A model generated the notes under the pieces. That model was not told the DNA's origin, did not search any database, and was given only the letters and a program-made list of their open reading frames with translations. 64,000 nucleotides of DNA from VRUE01 sp963805455 (GTDB lineage Bacteria; Actinomycetota; Thermoleophilia; Solirubrobacterales; 70-9), in assembly GCA_963805455.1 (NCBI GenBank), contig CAWDUJ010000009.1, positions 233,178 through 297,177 of the forward strand. Reading direction: 5' to 3'. The first letter of the stretch is position 1. Each line of letters opens with the position of its first letter. Shown here in pieces: positions 8,565-16,477 of this stretch. The position numbers and the translations under genes were made by a program.

Positions 8565-9635
8565 GTGGAGCTACCTCGCATCTCGCCCCGCGTCGAGCAT
8601 CCCATCGTCCGGTTCCTCTGCGCGCTTCCACCGCGGTTGCAACGACGCTGGTTCGGCCCACGCATCGAGGTCGGTGGGCTCGAACCGGCGCCTGACATCC
8701 AGGTCGTGCTCTGGCTGGCGCGCCTCGTCGGGGTCGACTCGATCTCGAGCGGAGGAACCCTCACGGTCGAGGAAGCCAGGGACAGGGCCCGGAACGAGTC
8801 GATCGTCGTCGGCGGGCTGAAGGTGCCGCTGCCGCGGGTCGAAGACCTGAGCATCCCGGGCTCGAGGGGCCCGATCGGGGCGCGGCTCTACGCTCCGACG
8901 CCGCGCGCCTCGGCCCCGATGCCGCTGATCGTCTTCTACCACGGGGGCGGCTGGGTGCTCGGCGACCTCGAGACCCATGACTCGATCTGCCGTTTCCTCG
9001 CCCCGAACACGGGCGCCATGGTCCTCTCGATCGATTACCGCCTTGCTCCCGAGCATCCCTTCCCGGCCGGGGTCGAAGACTCGGTCGAGGCCTTTCGCTG
9101 GGCCAGCGAGGAAGCTGCGGCGCTAGGCGCCGACCCGCGGCGAGTCGCCGTCTGCGGCGACAGCGCTGGAGGAGACCTGGCGGCGGTCGTCAGCCTCCTG
9201 ACCCGGGACGACGATGGCCCTAAGCCGGCGATGCAGGCATTGCTCTACCCCGTCACAGATGCGATCGGCGGTCAGGAATCGAGGCGGCTTTACGCCGACG
9301 GCTTCCTTCTGGCGGCGGAGGACATGGACTGGTACGCGGGCCACTACCTGCAGGGTGCCAACGCCGACACCGACCCGCGTGCCTCGGTCTACCGAATCGA
9401 TGACCTCCGGGGCCTTCCGCCCGCCTACGTCTGCACCGCCGGGATGGACCCGCTGCGCGACGAGGGCGAGGGCTACGCGGAACGTCTGCGCGAGGCTGGA
9501 AACCAGGTCGCGTTTCGACGCCATCCCGGCCTGGTCCACACCTTCGCCAACATGACCGGGGTCAGCCGCACGGCCAGGGCGGCGATGCATGAGGTCGCCG
9601 GGGCGCTGCGGATGGGCCTCTCCCAATACCCCTAG
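8565..9635 (+). CDS. Alpha/beta hydrolase, hormone-sensitive-lipase family esterase
   Basis: 356 residues with a GTG start at 8565; TAGCCT at 8550-8555 could be its -10. The catalytic core shows the oxyanion motif IVFYHGGGWVLGD, the nucleophile elbow VCGDSAGGDLAAVV, the acid region TAGMDPLRDEGEGYAERL and the histidine in RHPGLVHTFANM. This is the family IV (HSL) layout. The N-terminal 90 residues form the usual cap (ISPRVEHPIVRFLC). It probably hydrolyses short to medium acyl esters. It is divergent from the P450, which suggests joint action on a hydrophobic compound. Its last codons overlap the copper-type operator of the next gene. Confidence 0.93.
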   Translation: MELPRISPRVEHPIVRFLCALPPRLQRRWFGPRIEVGGLEPAPDIQVVLWLARLVGVDSISSGGTLTVEEARDRARNESIVVGGLKVPLPRVEDLSIPGSRGPIGARLYAPTPRASAPMPLIVFYHGGGWVLGDLETHDSICRFLAPNTGAMVLSIDYRLAPEHPFPAGVEDSVEAFRWASEEAAALGADPRRVAVCGDSAGGDLAAVVSLLTRDDDGPKPAMQALLYPVTDAIGGQESRRLYADGFLLAAEDMDWYAGHYLQGANADTDPRASVYRIDDLRGLPPAYVCTAGMDPLRDEGEGYAERLREAGNQVAFRRHPGLVHTFANMTGVSRTARAAMHEVAGALRMGLSQYP

Positions 9636-9651
9636 GGGGTATCGCTATACT
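9626..9651 (+). promoter_or_regulatory. CsoR-like copper operator and promoter
   Basis: ATACCCCTAGGGGGTAT (9626-9642) is a near-perfect palindrome of the pseudo-palindromic G-tract type bound by CsoR copper sensors. A -10 hexamer TATACT (9646-9651) follows four bases later, so a repressor bound here would block the promoter. The operator overlaps the esterase stop codon (9633-9635). Confidence 0.6.
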
Positions 9652-9718
9652 CGCCTCCCCGACCGATCGGGGAGAGGACAGCATCGAGGCGACAGCACAA
9701 CACCACGACCATCACGAG

Positions 9719-10261
9719 ATGCCGACCGAGGGGGCGGCACTCACCGGCGTCGCGATCAACGCCACCCTCCACTGTCTGACCGGGTGCGCGCTCGGCGAGA
9801 TCGCCGGGATGGCGATCGGCACCGCGCTCGGGTTCTCGAACCTGGGGACGATCGTCATCAGCATCGTCCTCGCCTTCGCGTTCGGCTACTCGCTGACCAG
9901 TCTGCCGTTGCTGCGAGCCGGATTGGTCCTCGCGGCGGTGATTCCGATCGCGCTCGCCTCCGACACTTTCAGCATCGCGACGATGGAGGTCGTCGACAAC
10001 CTCGTCATCCTCGTCATCCCCGGCGCCCTCGAAGCCGGGCTCGGCGACATCCTGTTCTGGGGCAGCCTCGCCTTCTCCCTGGTCGTCGCCGGCGCCGCGG
10101 CGATGCCGGTCAACCGCTGGCTGATCTCCCGCGGCAAGGGCCATGTCGCTGTCCACGAAACCGGGATCCACGGCGGCCCGCCGGTCGGGATCGTGGCGAT
10201 CGTCGCCGCCGTTGCCGGGGTCTTCGGGACCGCGGTGCTGGTCGCGGAAGCGCTCGGCTGA
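9719..10261 (+). CDS. DUF4396-type membrane protein, probably copper-linked
   Basis: About 180 residues from ATG 9719. Five or so membrane segments follow a short motif HCLTGCALGEIAGM (His, Cys, Cys at the membrane edge), the hallmark of DUF4396 proteins. Other segments are TIVISIVLAFAFGY, LPLLRAGLVLAAVIPIALA and VGIVAIVAAVAGVFGTAVLV; one loop is charged (RGKGHVAVHETGIHG). Directly upstream and in frame lie codons for a histidine-rich stretch (QHHDHHE) with the only good ribosome site (GGAGAGGA, 9671-9678) before them, but no ATG, GTG or TTG; the start may be the ATC codon at 9683. The CsoR-like operator implies copper-responsive expression. Family function is not established. Confidence 0.75.
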   Translation: MPTEGAALTGVAINATLHCLTGCALGEIAGMAIGTALGFSNLGTIVISIVLAFAFGYSLTSLPLLRAGLVLAAVIPIALASDTFSIATMEVVDNLVILVIPGALEAGLGDILFWGSLAFSLVVAGAAAMPVNRWLISRGKGHVAVHETGIHGGPPVGIVAIVAAVAGVFGTAVLVAEALG

Positions 10262-10262
10262 G

Positions 10263-12812
10263 CTACTCGTACTGAAGCGCCTCGAGGACGTTGAGGCGCG
10301 AGGCGCGGCGGGCGGGCGCGATCGCGGCGATCACGCCGGCGATCGCGGCGAAGACCAGAAGCCCGATCAGGGTCGGGATCGGGTAGGAGAGGACGAAGCC
10401 TTCGTCCTTCAGCGGCTGCGCGATCAGGGCCGCGAAGACGATCCCGATCACCATCCCCAGCAGCGCCCCGATCAGCGCCGTGATCACGGCCTCGTAGCGG
10501 ATCATCGTTCGAACCTGGCGGCGCGACATCCCGATCGCGCGGAGCATCCCGAGCTCACGCGTGCGCTCGTGGATCGAGAGCGCCAGCGTGTTGGCGATCC
10601 CGAACAGCGAGACGATGATCGCCAGCGCCAGCAGCGCGTAGATCAGGTTCAGCAGCTGGTCCACCTGTCCTTCCTGGTTTTCCTTCAGTTCCTGCTGGTT
10701 GCGGACCTCGGCGATCGGGAACTCGCGCTTCATCGTCGCGATCAGCGCCGCCTGGACCTTCGCCGGGTTCGCCCCCGGTGCGACCTTGACGAAGTCGATG
10801 GTGTCGTCGCTCTGGTCGAACTGGCTCGCCATCAGGGCGGGCGTGACGATCGCGCCGCCGAAGAGTTCGGCGCGGTCGTCGAATTCGCCGATCACCCTCA
10901 GCTTCGGGCGTTTGCCGGTCTGGGTCAGGAAGCGGAGGTTGTCCCCGACTTCGACGTTGTTGCCGTCGGCGAAGGACTTGTCGAGGATCACCTCGTTCGA
11001 GTCGAGTTCCCGCAGGGTCGCGGGGCCACCCTCGGTCCAATCGATGCTGAGGACCTCGCCGGCGTCGGGAGGGAGGGAGCTGACCTTCGGCTTGCCGCTG
11101 CCGCCGACCACCTTCGCCTGGGCGGTGCGCATCGTGGCGACCAGTTCGACCCCGGGGACCTGGCGCGCAGCCGCCGCGGCTCCGGGTGAGATCGGCGAGA
11201 AGCCGTCGGTGTTCTGGATCACGAGCTGGCCCTGAAAGCTGTCGTCGACCGCGGAGGCGATCGAGCTCTTGATACCGGCGGCGAAGACGGTGACGAAGGC
11301 GACGACGGCGAGCCCGATCATCAGCGCCGCGGCGGTGACCGCGGTCCTGGCAGGGTTGCGCTGGGTGTTCTCCCGGGCGAGGCGGCCGGTCAGCTTCCGG
11401 ACAACTTCCAGCGGCTTGCCGGCGATCGCCGCCAGCGGCCGGACGAGGGTGGGGCTGAAGAGGGACACGCCGAGGATGACCGCGACCGCGCCGGCGCCGA
11501 TCAACCCGGCCGCACTTCCGCCGCTGACGCCGCCGAAGAGGGCGATGACGACCATCGCCAGGCCGGCGATCCCGAGCAGCGCCGCGAGCGCAGCGTAGGC
11601 GACCTCGCGGCGCCTGCTGCGCGGCATCTCGAGCGCCTGCAGGGCGGCGATCGGCGGCACCCGGGTCGAGCGCAGCGCCGGGACCAGCGACGAGACCAGG
11701 GTGACGACGATCCCGATCGCCAGCGAGACGACGATCGTCCGGGTCTCGATCACCAGGCTCGTCGTCGGCAGGTCGATCCCGATCGCGACGAAGAGCGCGT
11801 TCAGCCCCTTCGCGATCGCGAATCCGCCGGCGAGGCCGAGCACCGCCCCGAGGATCCCGATCGCGAGCGCCTCGACGACGACGGAGGTGAGGATCTGGCT
11901 GCGGCTCGCGCCGAGGGTCCGCAGCATCCCGAACTCGGTCACGCGCTGGGCGACCGTGATCGAGAAGGTGTTGAAGATCAGGAAGGCGCCGACGAGGAGG
12001 GCGACGAAGGCAAAGACCAGAAGGGCGATCCGCAGGAATCCGAGGTTGTCGCGGACTTCGTTCGAGTTGCGCTCGGAGTTCTGCTGCGCGGTCTCGACCA
12101 GGACCGACGGTGGCGTCACCTTTTTCACCCTGCGCTTCAGTTCCTCTTCGGAGATCCCCTCTTCGCCGGCGATCGAGATCTGGTCGAATTCTCCGACTTT
12201 GCCGGTCATCAGCTGGGCCTCGGGAAGAGTGAGCTGCGCGATGCTGGCGCCGCCGAAGGAGGCGTTCCCGAGCCTCGTCAGCCCGACCAGGCGGAACGAT
12301 TTGGCCCGCGCAACCGACGCGATCCTGATCCTGTCGCCGATCCCGATCCCGGCCTCTTCGGCCGCCGACTTGTCGAGCGAGGCTTCGGTCGGTCCCCGCG
12401 GCGCCCTACCGTCTAGGTAGGTCAGCGACTCGAGGCTTCCGGGCAGCCGCGAGGAGATGAACTTGGGGGAGAACTTGGAGCCGATCTTGTCGCCCTGGGC
12501 GTCGAAGAAGCCGCCGGGGGTGAAGATCGCCCCCGACGCGAGTCTGACCCCCGGCACCTTCTTCACCGGCGCCAGGACCGAGGCGCTGAAGCTCGGTTGC
12601 TCATTTGTTTCCTGCTGCACGTCATTGCGGGCGGTGATGACGACGTCGGTTCCCTTCAGCGAGTCGGAGAAGATTTCGTCGAAGGCGGCGAAGGTCGTGT
12701 CGGTGAGGATGTAGGTGCCGGCGACGAAGGCGACGCCGATCACGACGGCGAGGATCGTGGTCAGGGCCCGGACCTTGCGCGCCCAGAGGCTCTTGATCGC
12801 GAGCCGGGTCAC
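10263..12812 (-). CDS. MacB/FtsX-type ABC transporter permease, duplicated
   Basis: 849 residues. An N-terminal TM helix (LTTILAVVIGVAFVAGTYIL) is followed by a periplasmic MacB-type domain, then an FtsX permease unit at about 260-390 (LGFLRIALLVFAFVALLVGA, ITVAQRVTEFGMLRTLGASR). A second unit ends at the C-terminus (LNLIYALLALAIIVSLFGIA, LALSIHERTRELGMLRAIG, SRRQVRTMIRYE). This 10-TM duplicated form is typical of Gram-positive lipoprotein or peptide exporters and mechanotransmission ABC systems. The ATPase lies 4 bp upstream and is co-transcribed. No substrate can be assigned. Confidence 0.95.
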   Translation of the reverse strand: MTRLAIKSLWARKVRALTTILAVVIGVAFVAGTYILTDTTFAAFDEIFSDSLKGTDVVITARNDVQQETNEQPSFSASVLAPVKKVPGVRLASGAIFTPGGFFDAQGDKIGSKFSPKFISSRLPGSLESLTYLDGRAPRGPTEASLDKSAAEEAGIGIGDRIRIASVARAKSFRLVGLTRLGNASFGGASIAQLTLPEAQLMTGKVGEFDQISIAGEEGISEEELKRRVKKVTPPSVLVETAQQNSERNSNEVRDNLGFLRIALLVFAFVALLVGAFLIFNTFSITVAQRVTEFGMLRTLGASRSQILTSVVVEALAIGILGAVLGLAGGFAIAKGLNALFVAIGIDLPTTSLVIETRTIVVSLAIGIVVTLVSSLVPALRSTRVPPIAALQALEMPRSRRREVAYAALAALLGIAGLAMVVIALFGGVSGGSAAGLIGAGAVAVILGVSLFSPTLVRPLAAIAGKPLEVVRKLTGRLARENTQRNPARTAVTAAALMIGLAVVAFVTVFAAGIKSSIASAVDDSFQGQLVIQNTDGFSPISPGAAAAARQVPGVELVATMRTAQAKVVGGSGKPKVSSLPPDAGEVLSIDWTEGGPATLRELDSNEVILDKSFADGNNVEVGDNLRFLTQTGKRPKLRVIGEFDDRAELFGGAIVTPALMASQFDQSDDTIDFVKVAPGANPAKVQAALIATMKREFPIAEVRNQQELKENQEGQVDQLLNLIYALLALAIIVSLFGIANTLALSIHERTRELGMLRAIGMSRRQVRTMIRYEAVITALIGALLGMVIGIVFAALIAQPLKDEGFVLSYPIPTLIGLLVFAAIAGVIAAIAPARRASRLNVLEALQYE

Positions 12813-12816
12813 CCCG

Positions 12817-13548
12817 CTAGTCGATCTGCTTCATCAGCTCGATCACCTCGTCGCTCGACCCGGGAGCGGCGTCGTGGACGATCGAGCCGTCGCTGAGGGT
12901 GATCAGGCGGTCGGCATGGGTCGCCGCGCTCGGGTCGTGGGTGACCATGATCACCGTCTGGCCGAACTCGTCGACGGCGCGGCGGAGCAGCTCGAGGACG
13001 CCGGCGCTCGAGCGCGAGTCGAGATTCCCGGTGGGCTCGTCGGCGAAGACGACCGCCGGTTTCGAGACCAGCGCCCGCGCGACCGCGACCCGCTGCTGCT
13101 GGCCGCCCGAGAGCTCGGACGGCCGGTGGGTGCGGCGATCCTCGAGGCCGACCGTCTTGATCAGCTGGTCAAGCCACTCGCGGTCTGGCTTGCGGCCGGC
13201 GATCGAGAGCGGAAGCACCAGGTTCTCCTCGGCGGTGAGGACCGGAAGCAGGTTGAAGAACTGGAAGACGAAGCCGAGCTTGTCCCGTCGCAGCTTGGTC
13301 AGCTCGCCGTCATCGAGGCCTGTGATCTCCTGGCCGTCGAGGCTGACGGTCCCCGAGGTCGGGCGGTCGAGGCCGGCGAGGATGTGCATCAGGGTCGACT
13401 TGCCCGAGCCGGACGGTCCCATGATCGCGGTGAACCTGCCGCGCTCGAACCCGGTGCTTATGCCGACCAGAGCGTCGACCGCTGCATCCCCTTCGCCGTA
13501 GCGGCGCGAGACGTCGTTGGCCACCACCACCTGTCCGTTGGCGCTCAT
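12817..13548 (-). CDS. ABC transporter ATPase (LolD/MacB type)
   Basis: About 243 residues from ATG 13548. Walker A GPSGSGKSTLMH, Q-loop FVFQFFNLLPVLTAEENLVL, ABC signature LSGGQQQRVAVARAL, Walker B PAVVFADEPTGNLDS and H-loop VIMVTHDPSAA are all intact. The DEPTGNLD form and the 'LPVLTAEEN' Q-loop match MacB/LolD ATPases. It energises the permease encoded immediately downstream. A -10 TAGCGT (13562-13557) lies 8 bases before the ATG without an SD sequence, so the message is probably leaderless. The HAD gene diverges from the same 39-bp gap. Confidence 0.96.
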   Translation of the reverse strand: MSANGQVVVANDVSRRYGEGDAAVDALVGISTGFERGRFTAIMGPSGSGKSTLMHILAGLDRPTSGTVSLDGQEITGLDDGELTKLRRDKLGFVFQFFNLLPVLTAEENLVLPLSIAGRKPDREWLDQLIKTVGLEDRRTHRPSELSGGQQQRVAVARALVSKPAVVFADEPTGNLDSRSSAGVLELLRRAVDEFGQTVIMVTHDPSAATHADRLITLSDGSIVHDAAPGSSDEVIELMKQID

Positions 13549-13556
13549 GCCACTCA

Positions 13557-13580
13557 ACGCTACCGATATGCGATTACCCT
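13557..13580. promoter_or_regulatory. Divergent leaderless -10 pair
   Basis: Minus-strand TAGCGT (13562-13557) stands 8 bases before the ABC ATPase ATG. Plus-strand TACCCT (13575-13580) stands 7 bases before the HAD GTG. Both genes lack an SD sequence. Confidence 0.45.
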
Positions 13581-13587
13581 CCGCCGC

Positions 13588-14379
13588 GTGGCGCTGGCCG
13601 ACGATTACGACGGATTTCTGATCGATCTCGACGGCGTCGTCTGGGTCGGGCGGGACCTGATCCCGGGCGCCGCCGGCGCTCTGCGGGCGCTCTCGGAGCG
13701 AGGGCGTGACTTCGTCTTCGTCACCAACAACCCGGGCCGGCCGGCCGAGGTCTACGCGGCGCGGCTGCGCGAGGCAGGTGTCGATATCGGGCCGGAGCGG
13801 ATCGTCACCGCCGGGGAATCGACCGCACGCCTAGCGGCGGATGTCGCGGGCGAGGGCGCGAGCGCCTTCGTGATCGGCGCCGAGGCGCTGACCGACGCGG
13901 TCTCGGCGGCGGGCCTCGAGGTGCTCGAGGGCAAGGCGGGGCGCCGGGCGCGGGTCGTCGTCGTCTCCGGACATCGTGGCTTCGACTACGAGGAGCTCCT
14001 GACGGCGACGCTCGCCCTCCAGGGCGACGCGAGGCTCGTCGCCACCAGCCGCGACCCGACGCTGCCGATGCCGGGGGGAGCCTGGCCGGGGACCGGGGCG
14101 ATCCTCGCCGCGGTCGAGACTGCGAGCGGCGCCCGCGCCGAGATCGGCGGCAAGCCCGAACGGCATCTGTTCGACCTTGCGCGGGAAGGGCTCGACGACC
14201 CCGGCCGGGTGGCGATGATCGGCGACCGGGTCTCCTCCGACATCGAGGGCGGTCGCCGGGCCGGCCTCGAGACGATTCTCGTGCTCAGCGGAGCCACGAC
14301 TCGCGAGCAGGCCGATGCCGGGGCGGGGGCCGCCGCGGATCACGTCATCGACGACCTCGCCGAGCTGGTCGCACCATGA
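13588..14379 (+). CDS. HAD-superfamily phosphatase, NagD-like (class IIA)
   Basis: About 263 residues from GTG 13588, placed by the TACCCT hexamer 7 bases before it and by the HAD motif I close to the start: DYDGFLIDLDGVVWVG. Motif II is FVFVTNNPGRPAEVYAARL, the cap is the class IIA type (DARLVATSRDPTLPMPGG), and motifs III/IV are IGGKPERHLFDLA and VAMIGDRVSSDIEGGRRAG. Relatives dephosphorylate phosphoglycolate, glycerol phosphate, pyridoxal phosphate or nucleotides; the exact substrate cannot be read. Its stop overlaps by ATGA the first of two micro-ORFs that lead into the MFS gene. Confidence 0.92.
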   Translation: MALADDYDGFLIDLDGVVWVGRDLIPGAAGALRALSERGRDFVFVTNNPGRPAEVYAARLREAGVDIGPERIVTAGESTARLAADVAGEGASAFVIGAEALTDAVSAAGLEVLEGKAGRRARVVVVSGHRGFDYEELLTATLALQGDARLVATSRDPTLPMPGGAWPGTGAILAAVETASGARAEIGGKPERHLFDLAREGLDDPGRVAMIGDRVSSDIEGGRRAGLETILVLSGATTREQADAGAGAAADHVIDDLAELVAP

Positions 14380-14399
14380 GCGCGGAGCGAGCCAAATGA
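14376..14399 (+). CDS. Leader micro-ORF, first half (MSAERAK)
   Basis: A seven-codon ORF starting in an ATGA overlap with the HAD stop and ending in an ATGA overlap with the next micro-ORF. Its first six residues equal the start of the unsplit copy at 16478-16543. Compared with that copy there are two extra bases, which create the stop. Confidence 0.45.
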   Translation: MSAERAK

Positions 14400-14449
14400 G
14401 CGCAATCTGGTTCTTCGCGCCGCGAGCGAAGCGCGAAGATTCACCATGA
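14396..14449 (+). CDS. Leader micro-ORF, second half (FAPRAKRE family)
   Basis: Seventeen codons, core IWFFAPRAKRE. It begins at the ATGA of the MSAERAK ORF and ends in an ATGA overlap with the MFS start. It carries the hairpin CTTCGC (14413-14418), loop GCCGCGA, GCGAAG (14426-14431). Other copies in this window: 16478-16543, 18278-18349, 37724-37794, 55176-55244 and a decayed one at 41184-41247. Confidence 0.5.
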   Translation: MSAIWFFAPRAKREDSP

Positions 14450-15636
14450 GCGGAGGAGGGGGGGCCGCGCCGATCGCGCGGCCAGGGCTCGCGTTCGCGG
14501 GGATCTTCGCGGTCACCTTCTCCGGGATCGTCGCCGTCGGCGCCGTGCTGCCGATCCTGCCGCGCTACGTCCACGGGCCGCTCGACGGCGGCAACATCGC
14601 GGTCGGGGTCGTGATCGGCTCCTACGCCATCACCGGCCTGCTGCTGCGGCCGATCGCCGGCCGGCTCGCCGACGCCCGCGGCCGCCGTCCGACGGTCCTC
14701 GCCGGCTCGCTGCTCGTCGCCGTCTCCGGGTTCCTCTACCTGCTCCCCTTCGGCATCCCCGGCCTGATCCTGGCGCGGCTCGTGCTCGGCGCCGGCGAGG
14801 GGACGGTGTTCACCGCCGGCTCCGCCTGGATCGTCGACATCGCGCCTCCCCACCGCCGCGGCCGCGTGATCGGCCTCTACGGGCTGGCGATCTGGACCGG
14901 GCTCAGCGTCGGCCCGCTCCTCGGCGAGCTGCTGCAGCAGGTCTCCGGCTACACCGCCGTCTGGATCTTCGCCGGCGTCGCACCGCTGGTCGGGGCGGCG
15001 ATCGCACTCCGGCTCCCGGACCCGTTCCGGCCGACCGCCCCGGAAGAGGGCCAGCCGCTGATCGCCCGCGAGGCGGTCCGCCCCGGCAGCGCGCTCGCGC
15101 TCGCATCGATCGGCTACGCGACCGTCGCCGCCTTCGTCGTCCTCCACCTCGACGCCCGCGGGGTCGGCCACGGAGCGACGGTGTTCGGTGCCTTCGCCTC
15201 GATGGTCGTCCTGACCCGCCTCCTCGGCGGCGACCTTCCCGACCGGATCGGGCCGGCCCGGGTCGCCACCGCCGCCGCGTTAGTGGAGACCCTGGGGTTG
15301 GTGGTGATCGGGACCGCCCAGAGCCTCGTGGTCGCGTTGGTCGGCGCGCTCGCGATGGGGGGCGCCTTCTCGCTGCTCTACCCCTCGCTCTCGCTCATCG
15401 TCGTCGACCGGGTTCCGGAAAACCGGCGCGGGGCGGCGCTCGGGACGTTCACCGCCTTCTTCGACGCCGGGGTCGGCCTCGGCGCCCCACTGGCCGGGAT
15501 CGCCGCAGCGCTCAGCGACTACGAGGGGGCGTTCCTGTTCGCCGCCTGCGCCGCGGCGGTCTGCGCGACGACGATCGCGGTCTCGATCTCGGGCCGCAGC
15601 AAGGAGCTGATCGCCCGCCGGGCCGAGGCCGGCTAG
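14446..15636 (+). CDS. MFS transporter
   Basis: 396 residues with 12 predicted membrane helices. The MFS motif A lies between helices 2 and 3 (GRLADARGRRPTVLAGSLL), and a motif-C-like GEGTVFTAGSAWIVD region precedes PHRRGRVIGLYGLAIWTGLS. The second half repeats the pattern (GGDLPDRIGPARVATAAALV, ENRRGAALGTFTAFFDAGVG). This resembles drug/H+ antiporters of the DHA1 group; substrate unknown. Translation probably depends on the upstream micro-ORF, because ATG 14446 overlaps its stop and no independent SD is seen. It ends two bases before a strong palindromic terminator. Confidence 0.93.
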   Translation: MSGGGGAAPIARPGLAFAGIFAVTFSGIVAVGAVLPILPRYVHGPLDGGNIAVGVVIGSYAITGLLLRPIAGRLADARGRRPTVLAGSLLVAVSGFLYLLPFGIPGLILARLVLGAGEGTVFTAGSAWIVDIAPPHRRGRVIGLYGLAIWTGLSVGPLLGELLQQVSGYTAVWIFAGVAPLVGAAIALRLPDPFRPTAPEEGQPLIAREAVRPGSALALASIGYATVAAFVVLHLDARGVGHGATVFGAFASMVVLTRLLGGDLPDRIGPARVATAAALVETLGLVVIGTAQSLVVALVGALAMGGAFSLLYPSLSLIVVDRVPENRRGAALGTFTAFFDAGVGLGAPLAGIAAALSDYEGAFLFAACAAAVCATTIAVSISGRSKELIARRAEAG

Positions 15637-15637
15637 A

Positions 15638-15689
15638 GGACGTGCCGGTTGTTAGGGGCCACTATGGGTACCTAACAACCGGCACGTCC
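15638..15689. terminator. Bidirectional terminator, perfect 19-bp inverted repeat
   Basis: Arms 15638-15656 and 15671-15689 are exact reverse complements around a 14-base loop. The element lies between the convergent MFS (stop 15636) and thioesterase (stop 15692) genes. There is no T-run, as usual for high-GC actinobacteria. Confidence 0.8.
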
Positions 15690-15691
15690 CG

Positions 15692-16474
15692 TCAGCGCTC
15701 GGCGAGGAGCAGGCTCTGGACCGCGCGGCCGATCCGGCCGCGCTCGTCGAAGAGGACCGACTCGGCGGTCCCGATCCCGCACTCGTTCGGCAGGGTGATC
15801 GCGTCGACGCAGACCCATTCGCCCCTCGGCATCCGCTCGAGGTGGACGCTGAGGTCGACGTTGATGAAGACGAACCGGCGCCAGTCGAGGACGGCGCTGA
15901 TCCCATTTCCGACGTCGGCGGCGATCAGCGTCCGCTGCAGCGGCGAGGGCTCCTCGCCCGGCAGGAGGGGATGGCGCATCCGCATCCAGACCGTCGCCGG
16001 CCCGGGCTCACGGAAGCCGCCGCCGATCGCCTGCCACTCCATCGCGGTGTGGTACCCGGCGTCCTGCCCGGTCTCGAAGAACTCGGGCTGGGAGCCGTGG
16101 ACCGGCCCCGGCGGCGGCGCCGGGCCGTCCGGGACCTCGGGCCCGAGGTCGAGCTGCGCGGTCCTGATCCGCCAGGCGCGCGCCACCATCAACTCGTTGT
16201 CCGCGTCGCGGAGGGTCGCCTCGATCATCTGGACCGAGCGACCGGGCCGCGCCAGGCTGGCCTCGACGCTGACCGGGCCGATCGGGACCGGGCGCAGGAT
16301 CTCGAGGTTGACACGGGCGATCTGGAAGCCATCGCCGCCCTCGAGCCGCTCGATCTCGCGCCCGAGCAGCGCCGAGGGAGGGCCGGCGTGCTGGGAGTCG
16401 GGGTCCCAGGGGCCCCGGGTCAGCTCGGTCGTGAGGTAGCCGCCGTCATCGTCGGGCACGTAGAAGCTCTTCAT
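15692..16474 (-). CDS. Acyl-CoA thioesterase-like protein (double hotdog)
   Basis: 260 residues. The N-terminal half has the TesB-like opening GPWDPDSQHAGPPSALLGRE, followed by VNLEILRPVPIGPVSVEASL and QMIEATLRDADNELMVARAW. The second hotdog has RTLIAADVGNGISAVLDWRR and FINVDLSVHLERMPRGEWV. Such actinobacterial thioesterase-family proteins hydrolyse acyl-CoA thioesters; chain length is unknown. The start ATG 16474 lies three bases after the stop of a leaderless micro-ORF (16478-16543), so it is probably translated by coupling. Confidence 0.88.
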   Translation of the reverse strand: MKSFYVPDDDGGYLTTELTRGPWDPDSQHAGPPSALLGREIERLEGGDGFQIARVNLEILRPVPIGPVSVEASLARPGRSVQMIEATLRDADNELMVARAWRIRTAQLDLGPEVPDGPAPPPGPVHGSQPEFFETGQDAGYHTAMEWQAIGGGFREPGPATVWMRMRHPLLPGEEPSPLQRTLIAADVGNGISAVLDWRRFVFINVDLSVHLERMPRGEWVCVDAITLPNECGIGTAESVLFDERGRIGRAVQSLLLAER

Positions 16475-16477
16475 CGA

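Noticed and set aside
10263..12812. Long open frames antisense to the ABC permease and in other GC-rich genes
   Set aside because: They are by-products of high third-position GC: no conserved motifs, arginine/proline-rich translations and no start signals.
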